Below are positions 1 to 7,687 of a stretch of 64,000 nucleotides of DNA, piece by piece. Source of the DNA: B73-G16 sp964611295 (GTDB lineage Bacteria; Desulfobacterota; B13-G15); assembly GCA_964611295.1 (NCBI GenBank), contig CAZSWV010000001.1, positions 124,001 to 188,000 on the forward strand, written 5' to 3'. Below the pieces are notes generated by a model. That model worked only from the letters and a program-made list of their open reading frames with translations. It made no database searches and was not told the DNA's origin. Positions within the stretch are counted from its first letter, which is position 1, and every line of letters begins with the position of its first letter. The translations under genes and the position numbers were made by a program.

Positions 1-21
1 GTGGTGATAAGGATGTAAGCG

Positions 22-2100
22 ATGAAGGGGCGAGGTGTTATCCAAGAGACGCTCGCTTTATTTATCGTATTTTGTTCTGCCTTTTTGCTTTTGGCCCTTA
101 TATCGTATGATCCTTCTGATCCTTCTTTTACCCACTATGTTACCTCAGTAGACGGGGTGAAGAATTGGGGAGGAATATTGGGAGCGGTCCTTTCTGACCT
201 GTTGATGAAGGCCTTTGGTCTCCTTAGTTATGGCTTCACTATCTTGATAGGAACAGTAGCAGGCCTATGGTTAAATGGGATCAGCCCGAAAGGAAAGACG
301 AGGTGGTCTGTGGGGGTAGTGCTTACGGCCTTGGGTCTATCCGTACTCATGGGTGAAAAGGCAGGAGCATTAGGGAGTAATTTACAGAAGTTTGTGGTCT
401 CATATACGCATAGAACCGGTTACTGGATGGTTAGCTTGTTCCTGCTTAGCCTCGCCTTCCGGATGCTGAGCGGAAGGCATGCCTTTGTTCTCCTCAAAGG
501 GACCAAAGGGGTCCCTTGGACCTTACTGAGGAAGGGTGTTGATCTTAAGCGGGGAAAGGTCCTGAGGTCAAGATGGGGAAGGCCCCCGAGGATAGTTATG
601 CCCTCACAAGAGGAGCACACGGCCGTTTCGAGGCTAAAGGAGCCCTCAGAGGAGGTCAAAGGGGATTTGACGCAAGAAAGGGGATCGATGGGTGAAAAGG
701 GGTGGGCCTTACCCTCCTTAGATATGCTTGAAGGAGGCAGGAAGCAAAAGGTCTCTATCTCCGAGGCCCAGCTGTGGTCCACAGCCCAGTTGCTTGAACA
801 TAAGCTCCGTGATTTCGGTGTCGAAGGCAAGGTAGTGGAAGTGAGGCCTGGCCCAGTGGTGACCGTTTACGAATTCGAGCCGGCCCCTGGTGTTAAGATC
901 TCCAAGATCGTCAATTTAGAGGATGACCTCGCCCTCGCCTTGAGTGCTTATAGCGTTAGGATTGAGGCCCCTATACCTGGCAAATCGGTAGTCGGTATCG
1001 AGGTGTCAAACCCCGTACGCGAAACGGTCTATTTGAAGGACATCCTGGCTTCTGAAGCCTTTAAAGAAAGTCCGTCTAAACTGACCCTTGCCTTGGGCAA
1101 GGACATTCAGGGAAGGCCTTTTGTCATCGACTTGACCAAAATGCCCCACCTCTTGGTAGCAGGTTCTACAGGTTCGGGCAAAAGTGTCTCCATGAACTGT
1201 ATGATCATGTCCATCTTGTTCAGGGCTACCCCAGATGAGGTGAAGTTCTTGTTGATAGACCCCAAGATGCTTGAGATGAGCGCATACGAGGACATTCCCC
1301 ATCTGCTTCTGCCAGTAGTCACCGACCCAAAGGAAGCGTCTTCGGCCTTGAGATGGGTGGTTAGGGAAATGGAGGAGCGCTATTCCCTTATGGCTTCAAA
1401 GGGCACAAAACACATCGAACGATACAACCAAAGGCTTTTGGCTGAAGGTAAAAAAGAGGAGTTACTCCCTTACATCGTGGTCATGATAGACGAATTGGCA
1501 GACCTCATGATTACTTCGCGCCGTGAGGTGGAGGAGTCCATCATAAGGCTCGCCCAAATGGCAAGGGCAGCCGGTATCCATTTGGTATTGGCTACCCAGC
1601 GTCCTTCTGTGGATGTCATAACTGGCTTAATAAAGGCGAATTTTCCTGCGCGCATCTCTTTCCAGGTATCCAGCAAAGTGGATTCCCGGACTATACTGGA
1701 CACCACAGGGGCTGAACACCTCCTTGGCCAAGGGGACATGCTCTTTTTGCCTCCTGGAAGCTCACGTCTGAAAAGGGTCCATGGTGCCTATGTTAGCGAG
1801 GAGGAAATAAAGCGCGTTGCAGAATTTTGGAAAAGGCAAGGCCAACCACAATATAACCTCGACATATTGAGGGAAGAAGTAAAGGAATCCGATACATTAC
1901 CTGATTACGATGATCCCAAATACGAAGAAGCCGTCCATTACGTAATACAAACCGGGCAAGCCTCAGTGTCGGCTTTACAGCGCCGCTTCAAGATAGGCTA
2001 TAACCGTGCGGCACGCCTAATAGAGAGGATGGAAAGAGAAGGGATCGTAGGTCCATCAGATGGGGTGAGGCCGAGGCCGGTTCTCGTAAAAAGGCCTTGA
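22..2100 (+). CDS. ftsK: DNA translocase FtsK/SpoIIIE
   Basis: ATP-driven DNA pump of the division septum that clears chromosome ends and helps dimer resolution. About four hydrophobic segments lie in the first 155 residues, followed by a short polar linker (about 170-240), an alpha domain, and the RecA-like motor with Walker A GSTGSGKS (381-388) and Walker B ending in D490-E491. A winged-helix gamma domain that in the family reads KOPS sites occupies about residues 630-690. At 692 residues it is a short FtsK with a compact linker. The ATG at 22 follows an in-frame TAA at 16-18; the first 18 bases may be the tail of an upstream gene, but too little is present to say. No clear Shine-Dalgarno is seen. 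Confidence 0.97.
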   Translation: MKGRGVIQETLALFIVFCSAFLLLALISYDPSDPSFTHYVTSVDGVKNWGGILGAVLSDLLMKAFGLLSYGFTILIGTVAGLWLNGISPKGKTRWSVGVVLTALGLSVLMGEKAGALGSNLQKFVVSYTHRTGYWMVSLFLLSLAFRMLSGRHAFVLLKGTKGVPWTLLRKGVDLKRGKVLRSRWGRPPRIVMPSQEEHTAVSRLKEPSEEVKGDLTQERGSMGEKGWALPSLDMLEGGRKQKVSISEAQLWSTAQLLEHKLRDFGVEGKVVEVRPGPVVTVYEFEPAPGVKISKIVNLEDDLALALSAYSVRIEAPIPGKSVVGIEVSNPVRETVYLKDILASEAFKESPSKLTLALGKDIQGRPFVIDLTKMPHLLVAGSTGSGKSVSMNCMIMSILFRATPDEVKFLLIDPKMLEMSAYEDIPHLLLPVVTDPKEASSALRWVVREMEERYSLMASKGTKHIERYNQRLLAEGKKEELLPYIVVMIDELADLMITSRREVEESIIRLAQMARAAGIHLVLATQRPSVDVITGLIKANFPARISFQVSSKVDSRTILDTTGAEHLLGQGDMLFLPPGSSRLKRVHGAYVSEEEIKRVAEFWKRQGQPQYNLDILREEVKESDTLPDYDDPKYEEAVHYVIQTGQASVSALQRRFKIGYNRAARLIERMEREGIVGPSDGVRPRPVLVKRP

Positions 2101-2159
2101 AGGCTACTGTTGACTTGGGGTAGGAGGAGTGTTACCTTTTTATACACGTTGCTTTACCA

Positions 2160-2237
2160 GCCCCCGTAGCTCAGGCAGGATAGAGCACAGGATTCCTAAT
2201 CCTGGTGTCGCTGGTTCAAATCCAGCCGGGGGCGCCA
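2160..2237 (+). tRNA. tRNA-Arg (anticodon CCU)
   Basis: A complete cloverleaf can be folded by eye. The acceptor arms GCCCCCG (2160-2166) and CGGGGGC (2227-2233) are fully complementary. The anticodon stem CAGGA/TCCTG encloses loop TTCCTAA with anticodon CCT at 2195-2197, and the T arm is GCTGG-TTCAAAT-CCAGC. Discriminator G is followed by an encoded CCA (2235-2237). It reads AGG, the arginine codon that dominates genes in this window. Upstream, TTGACT (2110-2115) and TATACA (2141-2146) resemble promoter hexamers but are 25 bp apart, so no promoter is called. Confidence 0.97.
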
Positions 2238-2241
2238 TCTT

Positions 2242-3183
2242 TTAGGAAAAGAGGAGTTGACAAAACCTTTCCAAGGAAGTGATCCCCTTTACTTCCTCAG
2301 CAAGGGAAGGTACGACTTTAATAGGTAGGTCCTTAAACTGAAAGAAGATCTCTTTCAGATAGCGGTCCTGCATCTCCTTACGCGCTTTGTGGAATTGACA
2401 GTCAGGATGGGATACGTATTGGTTTACCACCAAGAGGTCGATCCATAGACCATGGTCCCTTAACTCATTAAAGATCCTTTTAGTCTGGTTTACACCAAGG
2501 GCCTCAGGGATGGTCACCAAGACATATGATACGGCCTTACGGTCTCTAAGGAAGGACTCGATGTCTGCTGAAAGTTCCTTCCACCCCTGGATGATATCTA
2601 TGATCCCCTTTTTGGGCTTGGATTGAAAGGCCCCTTTTACCTTTTCTACGTAACTGAAAAGCTGTAGGTAGAAACGTGTAGCCCCTTCTAGGTGTTTAAG
2701 GAACAAAGCGGGTACTTTTAGTAGCCTCAAGGTATGGCCAGCAGGTGCTGTGTCCCACACAACCGTACGGTAGCGGCCTTCCTTTACCAAGGTCCAGATG
2801 TAATAAAGGACATACTCTTCTTCTATACCGGGGGCGCTTCCTACGTAATCCAGCACGAAGTCCTCTTCTAGGTTTGAGAAGGCCTTTACTACCTCGTAAA
2901 TCTCCTTCCCAAACCTCTTCCTCCACAGGGAAAGTACAAGTTCAGGGGAGATCTCCTGGGCGTGTAAGTTGGGGAAAGCTCCGATGGAGGTTATGCGGTC
3001 TCCTATGGGTTGTTCGAAGATATCAGACAAAGAAGGGGTGGGATCAGTGGAGATGATGAGTACTGGTCCTTTATCTTCTTTGGCATACCAAAGGGCGATG
3101 GCGCTGGCGCATGTACTTTTCCCTACACCGCCTTTCCCTCCGACCATCACCAGTTTTTTGCCTTCGAGAAGTCCTTGGAGCAT
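2242..3183 (-). CDS. ArsA/Get3-type P-loop ATPase
   Basis: Member of the ArsA/GET3 branch of the SIMIBI ATPases. The deviant Walker A GGKGGVGKST lies near residues 15-24, followed by the switch I-like motif STDPTPSLSD and a WDTAPAGHTLRLL block typical of ArsA ATPases. At about 313 residues it is a single-domain protein, half the length of tandem ArsA. No arsB, arsC or arsR lies beside it, so arsenite transport is not supported; bacterial single ArsA proteins are mostly of unknown role. The ATG at 3183 lies 4 bases after the uppP stop; a TTG at 3198 inside uppP would add five residues. It is last in a minus-strand run behind uppP. Confidence 0.85.
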   Translation of the reverse strand: MLQGLLEGKKLVMVGGKGGVGKSTCASAIALWYAKEDKGPVLIISTDPTPSLSDIFEQPIGDRITSIGAFPNLHAQEISPELVLSLWRKRFGKEIYEVVKAFSNLEEDFVLDYVGSAPGIEEEYVLYYIWTLVKEGRYRTVVWDTAPAGHTLRLLKVPALFLKHLEGATRFYLQLFSYVEKVKGAFQSKPKKGIIDIIQGWKELSADIESFLRDRKAVSYVLVTIPEALGVNQTKRIFNELRDHGLWIDLLVVNQYVSHPDCQFHKARKEMQDRYLKEIFFQFKDLPIKVVPSLAEEVKGITSLERFCQLLFS

Positions 3184-3187
3184 GACT

Positions 3188-3922
3188 TCAGTGGCCAAGT
3201 AAAAGTTTGTAAACCAAAAACCCCAAACCTACTCCCCAGCAATAGAAGGAAAAGCGGTGGATTTTCCCTTCCCTTAGCCACTTCATCAAGGAGTTAAGGG
3301 AAATCAACCCAGAGAGAAAGGCCCCAATCATACCAGCACCTATAGAGGGAAGATTCCCTTGAAACGACCTGGCTTCCAGAAGACCAGCCCCCAAAAAGAC
3401 CGGAATGGCTAAAAGGAAGGCGAATTCCCCTGCCCATTTCCGATCCAGGCCACGCAGTAGGCCAGTTGATATGGTTAGGCCAGAACGGGATAGCCCTGGT
3501 AGGGTAGAAATACCCTGCGCTAAGCCAACCAGAAGGGCATCAAGCATTGAGGTCTCTCCTTCCTTCTTTACGCCGTTAAAGCTTTTAGTGCTCCAGAGGA
3601 AAACGCCTGTCAGAAGGAGTAGCAGAGAAGAAACGGTCCCAGAAGAGAAGGCCCCTTTGAAGTAAGTTCGCACTAAAAGACCTAAGGAAGCAGTGGGTAC
3701 AGTGGCAATTGCTACAAGTAAAGTTTTCCTCGATAGGGGTCTTTTGACTATTTCCCATATCTCTCTTCTGAAAGCCCAAAGGATGACAGATAAGGTGGCC
3801 AAATGCACAGCTACATCAAACTCCAAGGTTGGTCCTTCCCATCCTAAGATCTCCTTGGCCATAACGAGGTGTCCCGAGCTAGATATGGGCAAGAACTCGG
3901 TGACACCCTGCAGGATACCCAA
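3188..3922 (-). CDS. uppP: Undecaprenyl-diphosphatase UppP (BacA family)
   Basis: Integral membrane enzyme that dephosphorylates undecaprenyl diphosphate to recycle the lipid carrier for peptidoglycan and other glycans. The N-terminus carries the family signature GVTEFLPISSSGH, and the second conserved block GLSRSG lies mid-protein, with about seven to eight hydrophobic helices. The start given is the TTG at 3922, which cuts the first helix short compared with the family. An in-frame ATT at 3952 gives ten more residues (reading on through PVNIFKAFAL) and is preceded by AGGAGG at ideal spacing, so translation may start there. The gene follows the PHP phosphoesterase gene and precedes the ArsA-type ATPase gene. 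Confidence 0.93.
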   Translation of the reverse strand: MGILQGVTEFLPISSSGHLVMAKEILGWEGPTLEFDVAVHLATLSVILWAFRREIWEIVKRPLSRKTLLVAIATVPTASLGLLVRTYFKGAFSSGTVSSLLLLLTGVFLWSTKSFNGVKKEGETSMLDALLVGLAQGISTLPGLSRSGLTISTGLLRGLDRKWAGEFAFLLAIPVFLGAGLLEARSFQGNLPSIGAGMIGAFLSGLISLNSLMKWLREGKIHRFSFYCWGVGLGFLVYKLLLGH

Positions 3923-3942
3923 GGCAAAGGCCTTAAAAATAT

Positions 3943-4803
3943 TTACAGGAATGCTCTCCTCCTCTTTAAACCCTCTAAAAGGCTATAAGGAAGGGCTAAA
4001 TCCCCTTTTCCCTTTCCTAAAAGGATATCCTCCCTAGGAGGACCGTGGAAATCCGTGCCACCTGTTACAGCAAGGCCGTTTTGCTCGGCCAAGCGGAGAT
4101 AAAGGCGTACTTGTTCCTCGGTATGATCAGGGTAAAACACTTCTATCCCTTCAAGCCCCATTTCCTTAAGGTGCCTTATGAACTCGTCGAGTTCCTTTTC
4201 GTCTAGGTCCAAGGTAAAGGGATGAGCTAATACAGGTATGCCTTTGGCCCTTTTTATTGTCTCCAAAGCTTCCCCTGGAGTTAAGCGGAACTTCTCTACG
4301 TAGGCAGGCCCTCCCTTTTTAAGATAAAGCTCAAAGGCTTCCTCAACTGACTTCACATAGCCTTTTTTAACCATCGCCAGGGCAAAATGGGGCCTGCAAA
4401 TAAGGCCGTCTACAGCAAAGGCCTTGACCTCATCAAGTTCCAGATCGATGCCGAGCTCTTTGAGGCGCTGTAGCATCTTTTGATTCCTTTCGTCCCTGGC
4501 CTTTTGGACGAAATTGAGCTTGGTTCGCAACTTTTCTTCCTTGTGATCGATGAAATATCCCAGTAAATGGCAAGTACCCTTGGAACAATCTACGCTCAAC
4601 TCAACCCCTGGTACTACTTCAAGGCCGACCTTCTCGCCTTCAGCCATGGCTTCTTCAAGGCCTTCCACGGAATCATGGTCTGTTATGGCGATGGCTACAA
4701 GGCCAAGCTCCCTTGCCTTTTGGACTACTTGTCTAGGGGTAAGGGAACCGTCAGAGGCAGTGGTGTGGACGTGTAGGTCGATAAAGCCTACCTTGCCCTC
4801 CAT
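3943..4803 (-). CDS. PHP-domain phosphoesterase (RNase AM/YciV-like)
   Basis: Polymerase-and-histidinol-phosphatase domain metal hydrolase. The first metal motif is DLHVHTTASDG near the N-terminus; further metal ligands appear in ITDHDS, GVELS, RPHFA, LAHP and GTDFHG. Size (286 residues) and motif order fit the YciV/RNase AM subgroup, which acts on 3',5'-nucleoside bisphosphates or 5' ends of RNA; the exact substrate is inference. The ATG at 4803 was chosen because AAGGA lies six bases upstream; an ATG at 4830 lacks a ribosome-binding site. The 5' end overlaps the M50 protease gene by 16 bp, suggesting translational coupling. Confidence 0.88.
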   Translation of the reverse strand: MEGKVGFIDLHVHTTASDGSLTPRQVVQKARELGLVAIAITDHDSVEGLEEAMAEGEKVGLEVVPGVELSVDCSKGTCHLLGYFIDHKEEKLRTKLNFVQKARDERNQKMLQRLKELGIDLELDEVKAFAVDGLICRPHFALAMVKKGYVKSVEEAFELYLKKGGPAYVEKFRLTPGEALETIKRAKGIPVLAHPFTLDLDEKELDEFIRHLKEMGLEGIEVFYPDHTEEQVRLYLRLAEQNGLAVTGGTDFHGPPREDILLGKGKGDLALPYSLLEGLKRRRAFL

Positions 4804-5609
4804 AATAGATCCTTTAAGCCCATTGACCATTGGGGAAATGGGGTAGGAGTGAAGGACAGGACAAACACGACAATGGCTAAAAGGCCCAGGAGTTTCCTTT
4901 TGGAGTCCAAGGGGGTTAAGTCGTCAAGGGGAGCTGGATGCCTATATCCAATCCCTAAGAGCAGGAGCACAAGGGCTAACCAACCGACGTTCAAAAAAAG
5001 CGCAGTCAAAACGAGGCCGACAATGGACAACCGGAAGACGCGTCTGCTGTTCCTACCTAACAAGGCGTACATCACGTGTCCGCCGTCCAACTGCCCTATG
5101 GGCAGGAGGTTTAAAGCCGTCACGAAGAGGCCTACCCATCCTGCGTAGGCTATGGGGTGCAATATCACCTCATGGTTTTCAGGAACAGAACCCAGTACCA
5201 TCCTTTGGACCAAGGAGAAGAACAGGGGATTACTCAACCTTATTGCATCCTCGGGCACCTTCTCGACGGGTATAAGATGGGAAAGGCGTAAACCTACCCC
5301 GATGGCTGTTACAGAAAGGGCAAGTCCTGCAAAGGGGCCAGCTACCCCTATGTCGAACAAGGCCTTACGGTTCGGAATAGGGGCCTTGGTCTTTATCACT
5401 GCCCCTAAGGTCCCAAACGGGGGAAGGGGAAAAGGGATAAAATAAGGCAAAGTGGACCTCACTCCATGAAGGCGACTTGCTACGTAATGGCCCACTTCGT
5501 GAGCTGAAAGGACCGTAAGGAGGGCAAAAGAATAATAAATACCTCCCAGCAGGAACGTGGAAAGAAAAGTCAAACCGAACAAAGTTATACACAAGGGGAT
5601 CTCTTTCAT
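4788..5609 (-). CDS. M50-family membrane metalloprotease
   Basis: Predicted intramembrane zinc protease of the site-2 protease family. It has several hydrophobic helices, the zinc motif HEVGH early in the protein (in LSAHEVGHYVASRLHG), and the second signature NLLPIGQLDGGH that supplies the aspartate ligand. There is no PDZ domain of the RseP type, so it belongs to a short M50 group (273 residues). Substrate is unknown. The gene begins 12 bases downstream of the small bS22-like ORF and overlaps the PHP gene, placing it within the minus-strand cluster 2242-5711. Confidence 0.88.
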   Translation of the reverse strand: MKEIPLCITLFGLTFLSTFLLGGIYYSFALLTVLSAHEVGHYVASRLHGVRSTLPYFIPFPLPPFGTLGAVIKTKAPIPNRKALFDIGVAGPFAGLALSVTAIGVGLRLSHLIPVEKVPEDAIRLSNPLFFSLVQRMVLGSVPENHEVILHPIAYAGWVGLFVTALNLLPIGQLDGGHVMYALLGRNSRRVFRLSIVGLVLTALFLNVGWLALVLLLLGIGYRHPAPLDDLTPLDSKRKLLGLLAIVVFVLSFTPTPFPQWSMGLKDLLWRAR

Positions 5610-5621
5610 CCCATAGGGGAC

Positions 5622-5711
5622 TTATTTGCTCTTATAACGCATGCGTTTCCTTAACTTTCTGCGTTTATGTTTATTGATCTTTTTCCTCCGCCATTTAAGC
5701 ACCGAACCCAT
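5622..5711 (-). CDS. bS22/mS38 (AURKAIP1/COX24)-like small basic ribosomal protein
   Basis: A 29-codon ORF easily missed because of its length. The product starts MGSVLKWRRKKINKHKRRKL and ends in KSK, with more than half Lys/Arg. This matches the AURKAIP1/COX24 (DUF1713) family: the first residues MGSV and the KxNKHK-type core are shared with mycobacterial 30S protein bS22 and mitochondrial mS38. In the known homologues the peptide binds 16S rRNA near the decoding centre. GAGGG lies six bases before the ATG. The gene sits just upstream of the M50 protease gene on the same strand. Confidence 0.85.
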   Translation of the reverse strand: MGSVLKWRRKKINKHKRRKLRKRMRYKSK

Positions 5712-5842
5712 GGAATCCCTCTTATCTTTGGATTTTTCCCTCGAAAAAGGATATCATCAAACAGGTCAGATAAAACTACCCTAGCTTGCAAGGGAGGTCA
5801 AGGGGTTTTTTCAATAGAAACCGGAATCTAAAGGAGGGAAAG

Positions 5843-6598
5843 ATGTCCGAAGTCGTTTTAGAAAGGCAAGAAGGAGAGGTTTGGTACATAAGCCTCAATC
5901 GTCCAGAAAGGAAAAACGCCTTGAACCAAGAGGTAAGCCGGAGGCTTCTGGAGGCCCTTGATAAGGCTGAAAGGGCAGGGGCTAAGGTAATCGTATTAAG
6001 GGGAGAAGGTGGCGATTTTTGTGCAGGAGGTGACCTTAGGGAATTATACGAATCAGAGGATAGGGCCTCGCTTATGGAGGCCTCCGTTGGATACCTCAAT
6101 ATGGTGTTGTTAAAGCTGAGGCGAACGCCTGCCATAACCGTGGCGGTAGTTGAGGGTTATGCCGTGGGGGCTGGTTTGAGCCTTGCTTCGGCCTGTGATT
6201 TGGTAATTGCCACCGAAAAGGCCCTTTTCAACATGGGATACAGGCGCATCGGTTTGATCCCAGACGGAGGTGGGACTGCTTTCTTATGCAAGCTCTTGGG
6301 GTTTAGGAACTCTAACAAATTGTACCTGTTGTCTCCCACCTTTGATGCCAAAGAAGCCCAAGCCTTTGGATTAGTGGACTTCGTCTTTAAGGAAGAAGAA
6401 CTTGAAGAAAAGCTAAAAGAGCTTGTGGGAAAACTCCTCTCTTTGCCTTGTGAGCCCGTAAGATACTACAAGGACCTCGTAAACAGATGGCTCTTCCAAG
6501 GACTTGAAGGGCAACTTGAGGCTGAGAAGTCATACGTCAAGGAATTGGTAAAAGGACCGACGGTTGAAAACAGGATAAAAGAAGTCCTAGGGAAATAG
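5843..6598 (+). CDS. Enoyl-CoA hydratase/isomerase family protein
   Basis: Crotonase-fold enzyme acting on acyl-CoA thioesters. Oxyanion-hole regions are visible at RGEGGDFCAGGDL and GYAVGAGLSLASACD. The catalytic region reads YRRIGLIPDGGG; Asp instead of the second hydratase glutamate is common in isomerase-type members, so isomerase or other chemistry is possible. At 251 residues it has the usual single-domain length. The ATG at 5843 follows AAAGGAGGG at good spacing. No other fatty-acid or aromatic degradation gene lies beside it, so the pathway cannot be assigned from context. A hairpin follows 72 bases downstream. Confidence 0.9.
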   Translation: MSEVVLERQEGEVWYISLNRPERKNALNQEVSRRLLEALDKAERAGAKVIVLRGEGGDFCAGGDLRELYESEDRASLMEASVGYLNMVLLKLRRTPAITVAVVEGYAVGAGLSLASACDLVIATEKALFNMGYRRIGLIPDGGGTAFLCKLLGFRNSNKLYLLSPTFDAKEAQAFGLVDFVFKEEELEEKLKELVGKLLSLPCEPVRYYKDLVNRWLFQGLEGQLEAEKSYVKELVKGPTVENRIKEVLGK

Positions 6599-6669
6599 AT
6601 CCGTTTGTGCCTCTTGACTTCCTTGGGGAGTTGGGTTACTTCCTATTAAAAACCTGGTATGTAAGCCCC

Positions 6670-6716
6670 AAAAGCGGGGGCACCCAGCCAGGGGTGTTTC
6701 CCGCTTTTTAATTTTT
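6670..6716 (+). terminator. Rho-independent terminator or attenuator before the ABC importer
   Basis: AAAAGCGGG (6670-6678) pairs with CCCGCTTTT (6700-6708); inside it CACCC (6681-6685) pairs with GGGTG (6692-6696) around a six-base loop. T-runs at 6705-6709 and 6712-6716 follow. It can end transcription from the enoyl-CoA hydratase gene. It lies only 20 bases before the substrate-binding protein ATG, and upstream bases can form competing pairs (GCCCC 6665-6669 with GGGGC 6677-6681; CCTGG 6653-6657 with CCAGG 6688-6692), so attenuation of the importer operon is an alternative. Confidence 0.75.
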
Positions 6717-6736
6717 AGTTGAAGGAGGGATCGCTT

Positions 6737-7687
6737 ATGGTGAGGCTTAAGGATTTTGTCATCTTTATGTGTCTATTTTGTCTTTGCGGGGTGGGATTCA
6801 CGCAGCCTAAGGTCTGGATGGGGGTGAGGACAGCTACTGATCATGTGCCTTTTTACCTAGCAGATAAACTTGGCCTTTATTCCGCAGAGGGTATCGCGGT
6901 TGTGGTGAGGGTTCTGCCGAGTAACACAGAGATCGTAGAAGGGATGAAAAGGAAAGAGTTCATGTTGGGTGCCTTTCCGATAAGTACGGCTATTGCAGCC
7001 ATAGCCAATGGTGTGCCTATTAAGATAATTGCCATGACGGGGAGAGGTGGTGATGGTGTTTTAGTGCGAAAGGAAGACTACCATGGCCAAATGCGTTGGC
7101 TTAAAGGAAAGAAGATCGGTACGATAAGGGCTTCCATATTGGATGTGATGCTACTTTATGCTTTGGAAAAAGAGGGGTTGGATCCCTTAAGGGACGTAGA
7201 ATGCGTTTACTTTATGACTTTAGGAGACATGATACCAGCCCTTAAGACAAAGCAGATAGACGCCTCGGTGAACACCGAGCCTTTTTTGACAGAAGCTGAA
7301 AACAGTGGGTGGGGTAAGGTCCTTCAGTACTTCACGAAATATTGGCCCGACCATCCCTGTTGTGTAGTTGTGGCACATAAAGAGCTTTTGAGGGATCAAC
7401 CTGAGTTAATTAAGAGGTTTTTGAAGGCCCATATTAAGGCTGTAAAGCTGGCTAACGAAGACCTTGACCTTGCGGCTTCGGTGATAGGAGAGTACATGAA
7501 GGGCTTTTCTAAGGAAGTGATAAAGGCCTCGCTATCTCCTTCTAAAATGAAGATAAGTTATGAGTTAGGGCCAGATGAGGTGATGCGCATGGCTCAACTC
7601 ATGAGGCGCTACAAAATGATCGAACGTATACCCGATCAAAAAGAGCTCCTTGAGTTAGAGTGTTTGCGTTCTGTCATAGGGGAATGA
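6737..7687 (+). CDS. ABC transporter substrate-binding protein, NMT1/THI5-SsuA type
   Basis: Periplasmic binding protein. The N-terminus has a positive start, a hydrophobic core (FVIFMCLFCLCGVGF) and a likely cleavage site near residue 23. The mature part carries the family opening with DHVPFYLADKLGLY, as in proteins binding thiamine pyrimidine precursors, taurine or sulfonates. The sequence alone does not fix the ligand. The ATG at 6737 follows GAAGGAGGG. The stop overlaps the permease start as ATGA, and this is the first gene of a transporter-led operon. Confidence 0.88.
   Translation: MVRLKDFVIFMCLFCLCGVGFTQPKVWMGVRTATDHVPFYLADKLGLYSAEGIAVVVRVLPSNTEIVEGMKRKEFMLGAFPISTAIAAIANGVPIKIIAMTGRGGDGVLVRKEDYHGQMRWLKGKKIGTIRASILDVMLLYALEKEGLDPLRDVECVYFMTLGDMIPALKTKQIDASVNTEPFLTEAENSGWGKVLQYFTKYWPDHPCCVVVAHKELLRDQPELIKRFLKAHIKAVKLANEDLDLAASVIGEYMKGFSKEVIKASLSPSKMKISYELGPDEVMRMAQLMRRYKMIERIPDQKELLELECLRSVIGE

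Noticed and set aside
420..830. Antisense open frame within ftsK, and similar ones at 1006-1302 and 1470-1739
   Set aside because: They are low-complexity shadows with no recognisable motif, and the plus-strand FtsK domains are continuous.
2101..2159. Promoter for tRNA-Arg (TTGACT and TATACA)
   Set aside because: Spacing is 25 bp, too long for a normal sigma-70 promoter; either hexamer could be chance.
2242..3183. Arsenite efflux role for the ArsA-type ATPase
   Set aside because: No arsB, acr3, arsC or arsD is nearby, and the protein is a single ArsA domain whose bacterial relatives mostly have unknown roles.
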